Positions 40,268 to 49,761 are shown, counted from the first letter of the stretch. The stretch: 64,000 bases of DNA from QHWT01 sp963755695 (GCA_963755695.1 CAVWLB010000010.1:62001-126000), one strand, 5' to 3'. Made by a program: numbers and translations. The notes: a model not told the origin generated them from the sequence alone.

Positions 40268-41490
40268 CGGCGGCGTCCTCCTCCGCGCGAGCTGCTCCGG
40301 CTGCTTTGTCCTCGCGAGCTGGCCGCGCGTTCCGATTTTCCGCTCGAGTAGCCAGAGAAGGCGTCCGACTTGGTCCCGCTCCGTTGGGTTGTCGTGGCCT
40401 GTCCGCTGTCACGGCTGTACCCGCGTGATTCCTGGCTCGCGGTGGGCGTGCTCCTGGTCTGGCCGGTCGCCGACTGGCCGTCTGCACGCCGCTGCTCGGC
40501 CGCCGCCTGCGCCTCCGGGTGGCTCTCCTGGCGAGTCTGCTGGCGCTCGGCCCGCTGCGCCTGTGTCTCGGGGCGGTTTTCCTGACGCGTCTCCGCTCGG
40601 TCGGTTCGCTGCTCGCCGGCATTCTCGGCACGGTCTCCGCGCTCGTCGGCGAGATCCTCGCGGTGATCCTGCCAATCTTCTCGAGCATCCTCTCGCTCGT
40701 CGTACCAGTCGTCCCACGCGTCGTTATACATGTAGGCGCCGCCGCCGCCGTACCACCCGTAAGGACCGTAGTAGTAGTCGTTGTCGATCGCAGCGCCGAT
40801 GGCGATGCCCGCGGTAAATCCGATCAGACCGGCGGCGACCGCATCGCTGCTGCTGCTCTCTTCCTTGACGACAACGGTTGATGTGGTTGGCTGCGTGTAG
40901 ACAGTCGTCGGGTTGTACTGCGGGACGTAGACAACCTGCGGATTCGTCGGCTCGATCACGATGACCGATTCGCCGCCCGATGTGGTGCGGGTCTCCACTT
41001 CCTGCTGCGGCGTGGTTTTCAGGGTTCCAGCGGTTTTCGCCTTCGCCCGCAGACGTTGGATGCTGTCGAAGACGGACGAACGATCGGCGGCGAAGGCCTG
41101 CCCGACCTTGGTCGTCCACTCCATGTTGCCCGCCATGGCCGCCACGACATCCGGGAACAAGACGAGCGCCACGAAGCTCGTCTCAAAGCCTGACTTCATC
41201 GCGGCATCCTGAAGTTCGGTGCCCTTCACTCCTTGATGACTGGCCATCCATTCTTGCAGCGCGGCAAGTTTGCCCGGATTGGCCGCGCAGAGGAGGATCT
41301 GGGCGAGCAGCTGATCCGGATAGAGTGCGATTGGCGCCAGCAGGCGATCAAGGGTTTCAGCCGATGGAGCGGCACTCGATGCGGCTGGCTTCTGCCCAGT
41401 CTGTGATTGAACGGCCGACCCATGAGGAACTTCGGCGGCGAGCCATACGAATGCGACCGCCACGCTTGTACCGATGAAAAGTCGCTTCAC
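40264..41490 (-). CDS. DUF3300 family secreted protein
   Basis: GTG 41490 has AAGGAAG seven bases upstream and starts a signal peptide. LLAPIALYPDQLLAQILLCA and ATNPGKLAALQEWMA-like segments define DUF3300. VYVPQYNPTTVYTQ and a membrane-like Gly/Tyr hairpin follow. The last 150 residues are low-complexity Arg/Glu/Gln/Ser, likely disordered or RNA/cell-wall binding. It is the first gene after the sigma-54-type promoter at 41552-41567. Confidence 0.85.
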   Translation of the reverse strand: MKRLFIGTSVAVAFVWLAAEVPHGSAVQSQTGQKPAASSAAPSAETLDRLLAPIALYPDQLLAQILLCAANPGKLAALQEWMASHQGVKGTELQDAAMKSGFETSFVALVLFPDVVAAMAGNMEWTTKVGQAFAADRSSVFDSIQRLRAKAKTAGTLKTTPQQEVETRTTSGGESVIVIEPTNPQVVYVPQYNPTTVYTQPTTSTVVVKEESSSSDAVAAGLIGFTAGIAIGAAIDNDYYYGPYGWYGGGGAYMYNDAWDDWYDEREDAREDWQDHREDLADERGDRAENAGEQRTDRAETRQENRPETQAQRAERQQTRQESHPEAQAAAEQRRADGQSATGQTRSTPTASQESRGYSRDSGQATTTQRSGTKSDAFSGYSSGKSERAASSRGQSSRSSSRGGGRRR

Positions 41491-41551
41491 TTTGAGCTTC
41501 CTTCGAACCAATCCGCTCCCAAGCAGGCGTTATTGGGGCTCCGTCGTCGGA

Positions 41552-41567
41552 GGCAAGCCATGTGCCT
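41552..41567 (-). promoter_or_regulatory. Sigma-54-type promoter for DUF3300-DUF2950 and downstream glycan genes
   Basis: The minus strand reads AGGCACATGGCTTGCC, with GGCAC at -24 and TTGC at -12 in exact spacing. The predicted start is near 41541, 51 bases before GTG 41490. The dyads at 41663-41697 begin 122 bases upstream of it. This is one of the best matches in the window. Confidence 0.65.
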
Positions 41568-41662
41568 TCCCGTCGTGCGGCCCGGTCATGCGCCAAGCGG
41601 TGCTCTTTGAGGCATTTGGCCGAATTACAGCAGTGGCCCCCGCCTCCATGAGTCAAGGGCGG

Positions 41663-41697
41663 CTCCGCCGGACCGGAGTTCCTCCGAACATCCGGAC
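41663..41697. promoter_or_regulatory. Tandem activator dyads (19-base period)
   Basis: CTCCG-ccggac-CGGAG (41663-41678) is a perfect dyad. CTCCG-aacatc-CGGAC (41682-41697) starts exactly 19 bases later with one mismatch. Shorter-spaced versions (N4 at 41539-41552, N2 at 41724-41735) flank them. The sequence GAACATCCGG-N4-CCGG here also occurs at the ATP synthase dyads. Confidence 0.6.
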
Positions 41698-41717
41698 CTC
41701 CGGCTCCGTTTGGTCCT

Positions 41718-43806
41718 TCAGGTCTCCGTTCGGAGGCCCAGAGCGAGGACCACTACAGAGCGCGGCTGAACGAGATACTTCGTCCCGGCGACATCGGGCG
41801 CCTGCGCCCAGGGGCTGATGTCGTCCGGTGACTTGCGGGCGGTGTCGATGCAGCGCCTCCACCGCTGCTGCGAGTCAGGGGCCGTCGGCGGTAGTTCAAA
41901 AGTGAGCGGCTCCCAGAAGGCGTTCAACATCAGATGGAGGAGAAATCGCGCGCTCAGGCTTCGTACCGTAAACGCGAGCGAGTGCGATTGCGAGCTCCAA
42001 TCCGGGCGATTGAGCGCCACCCCATGCCATTCCATGTGGGCCCGGGCCAGAAGGTCGTTGAGGCTCAACGCCTCGGCCTCGATAACCACGTCACGACGCT
42101 GGCGAAATTGGTTGAGCGCTTTGACGAACCGGTGGACGTCGGCGTGTCGCTGCAGCAGCGTCCAGTCGAACCAGCTAATCTCGTTGTCCTGACAATACGC
42201 GTTGTTGTTGCCGCGTTGAGTCCGCCGTGCCTCGTCGCCCATCAGCAGCATCGGCGTGCCCGCGGACAGCAATACCGCCGTGAGAAAATTCTTGACCTGC
42301 CGGTTCCGAAGTTCCTCGATCGCCGGATCGTCGGTCGGTCCTTCGACGCCACAGTTCCAACTCACGTTGTCGTTCGAGCCGTCCCGATTGTTCTCGCCAT
42401 TGTCCTTGTTGTGCTTGCGATCGTAGGTCACGAGATCGTTGAGCGTGAAGCCGTCGTGGCAGGCCGCGAAGTTGACGGTCTGCTCGGCCTCGCGTTGCTC
42501 GCCGCCGTAGAGATCGGGGCTTCCCAGGAAGCGCGCTGCCACCCGGGATACCGAGTCGTTGTCTCCCTTGACAAAATGTCGCACATCGTCGCGGAACCGA
42601 TCGTTCCATTCCTGCCAGGTGTCGCCGACGAAGTCTCCAACCTGGTAGAGTCCCGCCGCATCCCACGCTTCGGCAATCAACTTGGTCCCCGCCATGAGCG
42701 GATCGGATTCGATGTCCCAGAGGAGAGGCGGGTTGGCCAGCGGACGGCCGGTCTCGTCGCGCGAAAGAATCGACGCCAGGTCGAAGCGGAATCCGTCGAC
42801 GTGCATCTCGCGGACCCAGTAGCGCAGGCTGTCTTGAATCAGCCGGCGGACGATCGGCTGGTTGGCATTCAGGGTGTTGCCGCATCCGGTAAAGTCCGCA
42901 TACCGCGACTTGTCCTCCTCCAGGATGTAATAGAAGTCGTTCGCCAGTCCGCGGTAACAGAGCGTCGGGCCGTCGAGCGAGCCTTCGGTGGTGTGGTTGA
43001 ACACGACATCGAGAATCACTTCGAGTCCGGCGCGGTGAAACGCCTTGACCATGTCGCGGAATTCGTCGAGGACGCCGAGCGGATCCTTTCGTGAGCTGAA
43101 CGCGTGGTGCGGGGCGAAGAACGATATCGGTTGATAGCCCCAGTAATTGATCCGGCCGGGCGGTGCATCCTGCGGGTCGAACTGGAACACCGGCAGGAGC
43201 TCGACCGCCGTGATGCCGAGATCCGTCAGATAGGGAATCTTCTCAATCAGTCCCGCGTAGGTTCCGCGCAGAGCCGGTGCGACGCCCGAGGTCGGATGGC
43301 GCGTGAAGCCGCGGACGTGCAATTCGTAGACGATGGTCTCGACGAACCGCCGCCGCAGCGGTGCGTCGCCTTCCCAGTCATACTGCGCCGGATCGGCGAC
43401 GACGCTCTTCATCGCGACGGCGGTGTTGTCCCCGGGCCTCCTCGCTGCCTCCCGGTCGTAGCTGTCCGGGATTGCCGCCGCGAGTCCATAGGGATCGAGC
43501 AGCACCTTTGCCGCGTCGAACCGGAGCCCGCGTTCGGGCGTGAACGGCCCGTGCGCGCGGTAGGCGTAGACCTGCCCAGGCCTGAGAGCCGGCACGAATG
43601 TGTGCCAATAGTGATAAGTCCGATCCGTCCGCGCATCGAGGCGAAGGATCCTGCGAGGGACCGCCGGCGTTCGCGTCGTCGAACAGGAGCAGTTCGATGT
43701 CGGTCGCGTTCTTCGAGAACACGCTGAAATTGACGCCGTTGGGATAGACCGTTGCACCCAGCGGCGCGCTTGAACTCTTTCCGACACTCGTACCGGCGGG
43801 AGTCAT
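41718..43806 (-). CDS. glgX: Glycogen debranching enzyme GlgX (one frameshift)
   Basis: The N-terminus (ATG 43806, GATVYPNGVNFSVFSKNATDIELL) is in a different frame from the rest; the break is near 43665. The remaining GH13 domain is intact: VFNHTTEG, DGFRFDLASILSRD (nucleophile Asp), LIAEAWDAAG (acid Glu) and CHDGFTLNDLVTYDRKHN. It cleaves alpha-1,6 branches of phosphorylase-limit glycogen, complementing GlgP in the same strand cluster. The start lies 36 bases from the PPK2 stop. Confidence 0.9.
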
Positions 43807-43842
43807 GACGATCCTCGCGCGATCGGCTGTCTAGGCTGCGCC

Positions 43843-44616
43843 TCAGTAGCGCGCGCGGACGAAGCGCCGGCGCGCGATCGCCTTGTCGTCGTCGTACGCG
43901 TCCTTGGTCGAACGGTGGGGAAGACTCACCTTCTCCTGATTCAGTTTCTTGTAGGGAATCACCGAAAGAAGATGCGCGATTGTGTTCAGGCGGGCCGCTC
44001 TCTTGTCGTCAGACCGGACGATGTGCCACGGGGCGATGCGGGTATCGGTCTTTTTCAGCATCATGTCGCGCGCGCGCGAGTAGTCGTACCAGCGTCGGCG
44101 CGACGGGAGATCCATCGGACTCAGCTTCCACTGGCGCAGGGGATCGCTGATGCGCGCCTCGAAGCGCCGCTTCTGCTCGTCGTTGCTTACTTCCAGCCAT
44201 AGCTTGATCAGGATGACGCCGCCGTCCACCAGGAATTTCTCGATCTCGGGACAGACCTCGAGGAAGCGTTCGTGTTCCTTTGGCGTGCAGAAGCCCATCA
44301 CGTACTCGACGCCGGCGCGGTTGTACCAGCTCCGATCGAAGATGACGACTTCGCCTGCGGCGGGGAAGTGTTGCAGGTAGCGCTGCATGTAGACTTGGGA
44401 CTTTTCCCGATCGGACGGCGCGGGCAGCGCAGCGACTCTGAACACGCGCGGGCTGAGGCGCTCGGTGATCGCGCGAATGGTGCCACCCTTTCCAGCGCCG
44501 TCGCGCCCCTCGAAGACGATCACGACGCGCAGGCCCTTGTCCTTGACCCAGGCCTGCAGGTGGCACAGCTGCACCTGCAGCTTGTGCAGTTCTTTGTCGT
44601 ACTTTGCTCGTTTCAT
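43843..44616 (-). CDS. ppk2: PPK2-family polyphosphate kinase
   Basis: A 257-residue protein. Walker A is FEGRDGAGKGGTI, Walker B and lid are VVIFDRSWYNRAGVE, and QRYLQHFPAAGEVV is typical. The single PPK2 domain length fits the classes that phosphorylate nucleoside mono- or diphosphates with polyphosphate. Substrate class cannot be fixed by eye. ATG 44616 overlaps the previous stop by four bases. Placement between glycogen and ABM genes suggests energy recovery from polyphosphate. Confidence 0.9.
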   Translation of the reverse strand: MKRAKYDKELHKLQVQLCHLQAWVKDKGLRVVIVFEGRDGAGKGGTIRAITERLSPRVFRVAALPAPSDREKSQVYMQRYLQHFPAAGEVVIFDRSWYNRAGVEYVMGFCTPKEHERFLEVCPEIEKFLVDGGVILIKLWLEVSNDEQKRRFEARISDPLRQWKLSPMDLPSRRRWYDYSRARDMMLKKTDTRIAPWHIVRSDDKRAARLNTIAHLLSVIPYKKLNQEKVSLPHRSTKDAYDDDKAIARRRFVRARY

Positions 44617-44963
44617 TGTCTGGAGATCCGCGCGTTGCCAGTGGACGCGTCGGTCCGGGCTTCGGCTACGTAGTCGAGCCCACGCGTCACGGTGACGAAA
44701 TCGAACTGGACCTGCGGCTCGGTCGCGGACTCCAGGATGGCGAGCAGAGATGTAAACCCTTCGGATCGCACCCGGCGACGCATGTCCGGCTCGCTCAGCC
44801 ACTCCTCGACATAGTGCACGGTGGAATCCGGATCCGTCCACGCGGAGCAACCGAGACAGCCCGACTCCAGTCGCGTGCCCAGGACGAGAAAGTGAAACGC
44901 GTCCAGGAAATCCTGAGCCGTGCGCGCAGACGTTGGATTGAGCGCCACGGTCAGCCGAACCAT
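44613..44963 (-). CDS. ABM (antibiotic biosynthesis monooxygenase)-like domain protein
   Basis: A 116-residue protein from ATG 44963, with GGGAG six bases upstream. RLTVALNPTSARTAQDFLDAFHFLV, GCLGCSAWTDPDSTVHYVEEWLSEPDM gives the usual ABM layout of a conserved strand, helix and EEW motif (sequence shown in two separate pieces). Function is unknown; the fold is used by monooxygenases, haem-degrading enzymes and small-molecule sensors. It leads the PPK2-GlgX operon and is the first gene after a sigma-54-type promoter. Confidence 0.65.
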   Translation of the reverse strand: MVRLTVALNPTSARTAQDFLDAFHFLVLGTRLESGCLGCSAWTDPDSTVHYVEEWLSEPDMRRRVRSEGFTSLLAILESATEPQVQFDFVTVTRGLDYVAEARTDASTGNARISRQ

Positions 44964-44975
44964 GATGCGCTCCCT

Positions 44976-44991
44976 AGCACCAGCCGTTCCA
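44976..44991 (-). promoter_or_regulatory. Sigma-54-type promoter for ABM-PPK2-GlgX operon
   Basis: The minus strand reads TGGAACGGCTGGTGCT, differing from TGGCACG-N4-TTGCW at two positions. The predicted start is near 44966, only about three bases before ATG 44963. So either the mRNA is nearly leaderless or the site is not used. The dyads at 45090-45124 begin about 124 bases upstream of the start. Confidence 0.5.
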
Positions 44992-45089
44992 ACCAGCCCT
45001 GCCGCATCGTGTCGCTCGTTACCGCTGACAAATGAATGGCTTGGCGCCAACTCAAGCCACCCCGCGACGATTACCGGGAGGGCAGTATT

Positions 45090-45124
45090 CCCCGGCATCG
45101 CAGAGGCCGCACGGCATCCCGGAG
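45090..45124. promoter_or_regulatory. Tandem activator dyads (19-base period)
   Basis: CCCCG-gcatcg-CAGAG (45090-45105) and GCACG-gcatcc-CGGAG (45109-45124) start 19 bases apart, both imperfect. They lie between the end of the second activator gene and the ABM operon. The GCATC core of the spacer also occurs in the perfect dyad at 47821-47836. Confidence 0.45.
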
Positions 45125-45142
45125 GCTCGATTCAAGTGCCTG

Positions 45143-47087
45143 TCAGGCATGACCGGGACGCGTGAGCCCGAGCTTCGCCATGCGCGTTTCGAGCGTCGTC
45201 GGCTTCAAGCCGAGCCGATCGGCGGCGCCGCCGGCTCCGCGAATGCGCCAGCCGGTGCTCTCGAGGACGCCGCGGATGTGCTCCTTCTCGACGTCGACCA
45301 GCCTCGAGCTCCGCTTGCTCGATGCCGCCGACGAGTGAGGCGGCGTGATCGTCAGCCGTCTGCCGGTGGCCACGATCATCGCGCGCTCGACGACGTTGCG
45401 GAGCTCGCGGATGTTGCCCGGCCAGGCGTAGTGCTGCAGCGCCGCCAGTTGTCTCGCGATCGATCGAATCGATGCGCTTGCCGAACGCCTTCGAGAACTC
45501 CTCGACGAACCGCCACACCAGCAGCGGAATGTCCTCGACGCGCTCGCGCAGCGGCGGCACGTGAATCGGGAACACGTTGAGCCGGTAGTAGAGGTCCTCG
45601 CGGAAGGTGCCCTCGGCGACCCGCTGCTCGAGATTGCGATGCGTGGCCGCGATGATCCGCGTGTCGACGGGAATCGGCCGCGGGCTGCCGAGCCGCTCGA
45701 TTGTCCGCTCCTCGAGCACGCGCAGCAGCTTGACCTGCACGTCGGCGGCAGATCGCCGATCTCGTCGAGAAAGATCGTCGAGTGATCGGCGAGCTCGAAG
45801 CGCCCGACCTGTCGGGCCAGCGCGCCGGTGAACGCGCCCTTTTCGCGGCCGAACAGCTCGCTCTCGATGAGCGTCGCCGGAATCGCCGCGCAGTTGACCC
45901 GCACCATCGCGCGCTCGTGGCGCGCGCTGAGCTCGTGGATCTGCGTCGCGAACAGCTCCTTGCCGGTGCCGGTCTCGCCGAGCAGCAGCACCGTCGAATC
46001 GGTCGGTGCCACCTGCTGGATCTGATCCAGCACCCGGCGCACGGCCGCACTCTGCCCGACGATGCGGGTCAGCCCCAGCCGCTCGCGCTCTTCACGGCGC
46101 AGGTAGACGTTTTCGACCTGCAATCGATCTCTGAGTCGCTGCATCTCGCGCGCGGCGGTCTGCATCGCCTGGTCGCGCTGCTGCCTTGCCAACACCTGAC
46201 CGAACACGCTGCCGATCACTGTGAGCCGGTGGCGCACCTCGGCAGGCCACGGTCGTTCTGTCCGGACGGTGCTGAAACCGAGCGCCCCCACGACGCGCCC
46301 ATTGACAGACAGGGGAACCGTGAGCGCGGATTTCGTCTCGACGGCCTGGTAGCTGGCTCGATCGGTGGGCGCCGGAATGTCGGCGATTGCGGAAAAAGCC
46401 GGCACTTCCCCGGCCAGAATCCGTTCGCTCGTCCATGGAAATATCGATCGAGCGGGAAGCTGTGCATTGAGGGGCGATATTCCTTCCGCCGACCAGCTAA
46501 CCGGATCGGTGAGACTTCCATCCTCATCGATCTTGTAGAAGGTGCTTCGATCGATACCGAGCTGCTGGCAGATACGGCCCAACCCCGTTTTGATGGCCTC
46601 GTCAACCTGATCGTCGGGAAGATTGATGAATTGAAACGACAGCTCCGCGACGAAGCGTTCGAAGGCGAGCTGCTCCTCGAGCGCTGCGCGATGGGCGTCT
46701 TCGAGGCGGTGTCGCTCGTCGATGTCGAGGACCGATGCGAGAACGAACAAACCGTCTGCCGCCCGGAGCGGAGTCAGTCCGACCTCGGCGGCGAACAGCG
46801 ATCCGTCTTTGCGGCCGACCAACTCGCGACCGGCTGCCACCTGGTGGTCCGCTGGCGCGTCGCCAAACGCTGAGCCCAGTGCGTCATGGATCGAGGGCAA
46901 CGACTCTGGCAGCACGAGATCGACGCTCTGACCGATCAGCTCTTTCTCCGTGTAGCCGAACTGCCGTTCAAGGTCATGATTCACGAGTTCCGATGGCCCC
47001 CTCAGCATCTGCAATCGGGATGGCGGTCGGCGACGCCTCCATCGCCGGCTGGAAAAGCTCCGACGAATCAATCGGGGAACCCAGCAC
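45143..47087 (-). CDS. Second sigma-54-dependent activator, PAS-GAF-AAA-Fis (three frameshifts)
   Basis: Probable GTG start at 47087. The N-terminal PAS (MEASPTAI, then VNHDLERQFGYTEKELIGQS after a shift near 46985) is followed by a GAF domain (~150-310). The AAA+ domain has GETGTGKE, GAFTGA and IFLDEIGDLP. The frame breaks just after Walker B (near 45752, a missing base) and again near 45450, then returns for the Fis-type helix-turn-helix (RLGLKPTTLETRMAKLGLTRP). Overall it is a close paralogue of the activator at 23686-26008, lacking its second PAS. It follows a secreted-protein gene by 12 bases. Confidence 0.85.
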
Positions 47088-47099
47088 GGCGGCAAATTC

Positions 47100-47675
47100 T
47101 TATTTCACCTTCTTCACGCCGGTCAGCCGAACGAGCTCCGCCGCATAATCGGCCACGGTGAAGGCCCCGTCTTTCATCGTGATCTTCGCGGCCGGGGAAA
47201 GTGTGCCCGAACCGCTGCCGGAGCCGTCCACCTCGATGTCGATGACGGCGAAGTCGTAACCCTCTTTGGGCTTTGCTTCGGGGAGACCGGCGCCGAGAAA
47301 CAGAATCGGCTGGTCAGTCACCATCGTGAGCAGCCGGCCCTTGTCGGTCGTCCGCTCGACTGTGAGGCGGGTCGGTGTCGCCTTGCCGTCGCCAAGTTTC
47401 ACAGATCCAGTGGCGGGAACGTCGGCGAGGGCCTTACGCAGGGCAGGGGCGCCGCCGCTCTTGAAGGCTGCGCTCAGCTTCTCTGACTCATCCTGCGACA
47501 TCTTGCGGTCGACCACGATCGTCACTGGAGCAGTTGCCGTGGCCGCCGCAGCCGTCTTGACGCTGGCCGTGGCTGTGAAGGTCTCCGCCCCCGACTGGGC
47601 GCTGGCGGCCGCCACTGCCGCGACGGATACCGCCATGGAAAGGACCCCTCGAATCGCCGTCTGTCGAAATCTCAT
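47100..47675 (-). CDS. Secreted protein of unknown function (191 aa)
   Basis: ATG 47675 has AGAGAGG eight bases upstream; longer frames lack a signal. The signal peptide ends at AAASAQ. The mature part starts with an Ala/Thr-rich strand, then TIVVDRKMSQDESEKLSAAF and KLGDGKATPTRLTVER, YDFAVIDIEVDGSGSGSG. No catalytic motif is visible. It shares a probable transcript with the second activator and faces the ATP synthase operon across a regulated interval. Confidence 0.65.
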   Translation of the reverse strand: MRFRQTAIRGVLSMAVSVAAVAAASAQSGAETFTATASVKTAAAATATAPVTIVVDRKMSQDESEKLSAAFKSGGAPALRKALADVPATGSVKLGDGKATPTRLTVERTTDKGRLLTMVTDQPILFLGAGLPEAKPKEGYDFAVIDIEVDGSGSGSGTLSPAAKITMKDGAFTVADYAAELVRLTGVKKVK

Positions 47676-47718
47676 GGTTCGACCTCTCTCACCAAAACTC
47701 ACGGTGCGCCGCCGGCAG

Positions 47719-47734
47719 TGCAGCACGCGTACCG
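47719..47734 (-). promoter_or_regulatory. Possible sigma-54-type promoter for secreted protein and second activator
   Basis: The minus strand reads CGGTACGCGTGCTGCA, with correct GG-N10-GC spacing but a weak -24 element. The predicted start is near 47709, 34 bases before ATG 47675. It lies 112 bases from the dyad at 47821. If real, the second activator would be autoregulated. Confidence 0.35.
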
Positions 47735-47820
47735 CTGCCGTGGGACCAGTCAGAATCGCCGGAGTCGAGAAGTCTTTAGGCATTGTCACGACCGCATCGT
47801 TCGCAGACATCTCAGAGATG

Positions 47821-47855
47821 CTCCGGCATCACGGAGAACATCCGGCATGCCGGAG
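47821..47855. promoter_or_regulatory. Tandem activator dyads (19-base period) upstream of ATP synthase operon
   Basis: CTCCG-gcatca-CGGAG (47821-47836) is a perfect dyad and ATCCG-gcatgc-CGGAG (47840-47855) starts 19 bases later with one mismatch. The predicted atp start is 125 bases downstream. Confidence 0.6.
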
Positions 47856-47953
47856 GGAGCCGCGACTCCGCGCTGATGCCGTGGGGGCTGCGATCCTTCG
47901 CCGGGACGTGAGTTCACCACGGGTGCTCGATGCGGGCCCGGCTACCGGGGCCA

Positions 47954-47969
47954 TGGCACGAGCCGTGCT
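47954..47969 (+). promoter_or_regulatory. Sigma-54-type promoter for ATP synthase operon
   Basis: TGGCACGAGCCGTGCT has a perfect TGGCACG -24 element and differs from consensus only by G for T in the -12 element. The predicted start is near 47980. It would place atpB's first codon at GTG 47984 or later, because the longest frame (ATG 47930) begins upstream of the promoter. Confidence 0.6.
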
Positions 47970-47983
47970 CGACCGATGGCAAC

Positions 47984-48832
47984 GTGTTCGATCTTGTCTG
48001 TCTCGCCTTCACCGATGAAGCAGCACACGGCCTGTCGCAGAAGGCCGTCGAGATCGCTCGGCCCTTCGGGTTCCCGATCACGAACTCGATGGTCGTGACG
48101 TGGGTCGTCGCCCTGGCGCTGATTGTCTTCGCCCAGATGTCGACGCGCAGCATGACCGAAGTGCCTGGTGGCGCGCAGAATTTCCTGGAATGGCTGGTGG
48201 AAGGCCTTTATAACCTGCTGGAGAGCATCATCGGCCGCCACCTCGTCGAACGAACCTTCTGGTTCTTCGGGACCATCTTCATCTTCATCCTGGCCGCCAA
48301 CTGGATTGGGCTCGTTCCAGGAGTCGGCACGATCGGGTGGGGACATCAGACCGCGCACGGGTTCACGGTCGAGCAACCCTTGCTGCGTGGAGCGAACGCT
48401 GATCTGAACATGACGCTCGCGATGGCGCTGGTGTTCTTCGCGTGCTGGATTGTCTGGGCGCTCCAGGAAGTCGGTGTTGGCGGAGTGATCAAGGAATTGT
48501 TCGCGCCCAAGGGTGACACCTCCGGCTTTCTCAGAATTCTGATGATTGTGGTGTTCTTCGCTGCGGGGTGTCTCGAGATCGTGTCGATCCTCTTCCGACC
48601 GGTTTCATTGAGCTTCCGTCTTTACGGCAACATCTTCGCCGGCGAAAACATGCTGGAGACCATGGCCACGATGGTTCCGGGCCTGGGCTGGCTGCTGCCC
48701 ATACCGTTCTATTTCATGGAGCTGCTGGTCGGGCTGGTGCAGGCGATGGTCTTCATGTTGCTGACCGCGGTTTTCACGCTGCTGATTTGTCAACACCACG
48801 AAGAGCATCCGCCGGCTGCTGCGCACGGCTGA
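47984..48832 (+). CDS. atpB: ATP synthase subunit a
   Basis: Several membrane helices. The essential Arg lies in VSLSFRLYGNIFAGENM, and FGFPITNSMVVTWVVAL is the conserved N-terminal helix. GTG 47984 is chosen because an upstream ATG (47930) would place the sigma-54-type promoter inside the gene and adds residues unlike the family; neither start has a clear ribosome site. It is the first gene of a complete F-type operon in the standard order, without an atpI gene. Confidence 0.9.
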   Translation: MFDLVCLAFTDEAAHGLSQKAVEIARPFGFPITNSMVVTWVVALALIVFAQMSTRSMTEVPGGAQNFLEWLVEGLYNLLESIIGRHLVERTFWFFGTIFIFILAANWIGLVPGVGTIGWGHQTAHGFTVEQPLLRGANADLNMTLAMALVFFACWIVWALQEVGVGGVIKELFAPKGDTSGFLRILMIVVFFAAGCLEIVSILFRPVSLSFRLYGNIFAGENMLETMATMVPGLGWLLPIPFYFMELLVGLVQAMVFMLLTAVFTLLICQHHEEHPPAAAHG

Positions 48833-48852
48833 TTTTCAGAAAGGACATACCG

Positions 48853-49041
48853 ATGACCGGGACGATTCATGTTGGCCTCGCCGCGTTGGGCGCGGCCATT
48901 GGCGTCGGATTGATTGGCCAGGGCGCATCGATCGCGGTCGGCCGGAATCCCGGCGCGGCCACGAAGGTCATGGTCCAGTCGATTCTGGCCATTGCCTTTG
49001 CCGAAGCCATCGTGTTCTACGCCTTGTTCCTGGTGCGATAG
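48853..49041 (+). CDS. atpE: ATP synthase subunit c
   Basis: Only 62 residues, shorter than the usual 70-90, but both helices are present. Helix 1 has GAAIGVGLIGQG, the loop is GRNPGA and helix 2 has AIAFAEAIVFYALF with the ion-binding Glu. The Na+-type Gln (helix 1) and Ser after the Glu of known sodium synthases are not in the matching places, so proton coupling is more likely. The ribosome site AGAAAGGACATACCG precedes the ATG. Confidence 0.9.
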   Translation: MTGTIHVGLAALGAAIGVGLIGQGASIAVGRNPGAATKVMVQSILAIAFAEAIVFYALFLVR

Positions 49042-49106
49042 GTCAGGGCAATTACCGCGCGGCACGAAAGGCGTTGGGCCGCGGGCGACCGAAGAGAGAT
49101 GCAGCC

Positions 49107-49652
49107 ATGCATGTTCTAGCGATCCAGGCGGTGACCGAGCAGGGCGGTCAGATCGAACAAATCGCCAGCACGTTTGGTGTCGACTGGTCGCATCTGGGCG
49201 CGCAGATCGTCAGCTTCGGGATCGTGTGCGTGGTTCTGTATCTGCTGGCGTACAAGCCAATCCTTCGGATGTTGAGCGCGCGTCGAGAGCAGATTGCGAG
49301 CGGTCTGGCCAATGCCGCGAAGATCAAGCGCGAGCTGGATCGGATCGAGGCGGAGCGGGTCAACGTGCTGATGAAGGCCGACGCCGAAGGAAAGCAGCTG
49401 ATCGAGGAAGCGCGAGCCGCGGCCGCCCGGCTCCAGGCGCAGGAAACGCAGAAGGCGATGGCGTCGGCTGAACAGATCGTCATCCGGGGCCGAGAAACGA
49501 CCGAGCGCGAGCGGGCACAGATGCTGGCCGCGGTCAAACACGAAGTCGGCCGGCTGGTGGTGCAGACGACGGCGTCGGTGACCGGCAAGATCCTGACGGC
49601 GGAGGATCACCGGCGCCTGGCCGAAGAGACGGCGAGTCAGCTGACGGTGTGA
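49107..49652 (+). CDS. atpF: ATP synthase subunit b
   Basis: ATG 49107 has a GAGAGA site. One N-terminal membrane helix (HLGAQIVSFGIVCVVLYLLAY) is followed by a long charged coiled coil (REQIASGLANAAKIKRELDR, AEGKQLIEEARAAAARLQ), the peripheral stalk. About 181 residues, a normal length. It precedes a repeat-filled gap and atpH. Confidence 0.9.
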   Translation: MHVLAIQAVTEQGGQIEQIASTFGVDWSHLGAQIVSFGIVCVVLYLLAYKPILRMLSARREQIASGLANAAKIKRELDRIEAERVNVLMKADAEGKQLIEEARAAAARLQAQETQKAMASAEQIVIRGRETTERERAQMLAAVKHEVGRLVVQTTASVTGKILTAEDHRRLAEETASQLTV

Positions 49653-49654
49653 AG

Positions 49655-49751
49655 GACTCCAGACTCCGGGCTCCAGGCTCCAGGCTCCAGGCTAAGGCCT
49701 TGAACCATCGTGAGCTTGAGCCTGAAGCCTGAAGCCTGAAGCCTGAAGCCT
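49655..49751. repeat. Seven-base tandem repeats forming an imperfect hairpin
   Basis: About three CTCCAGG units (49670-49695) face about four GCCTGAA units (49722-49750), with central AAGGCCTTGAACC. The arms pair with regular mismatches. It belongs to the same family as the 23628-23682 hairpin and lies inside the ATP synthase operon between atpF and atpH. Similar short repeats occupy 51717-51780 and 54100-54194. Confidence 0.65.
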
Positions 49752-49761
49752 AGGACGATCT

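Noticed and set aside
48853..49041. Sodium-specific c subunit
   Set aside because: Gln in helix 1 and Ser after the Glu are not at the positions of known Na+ synthases.
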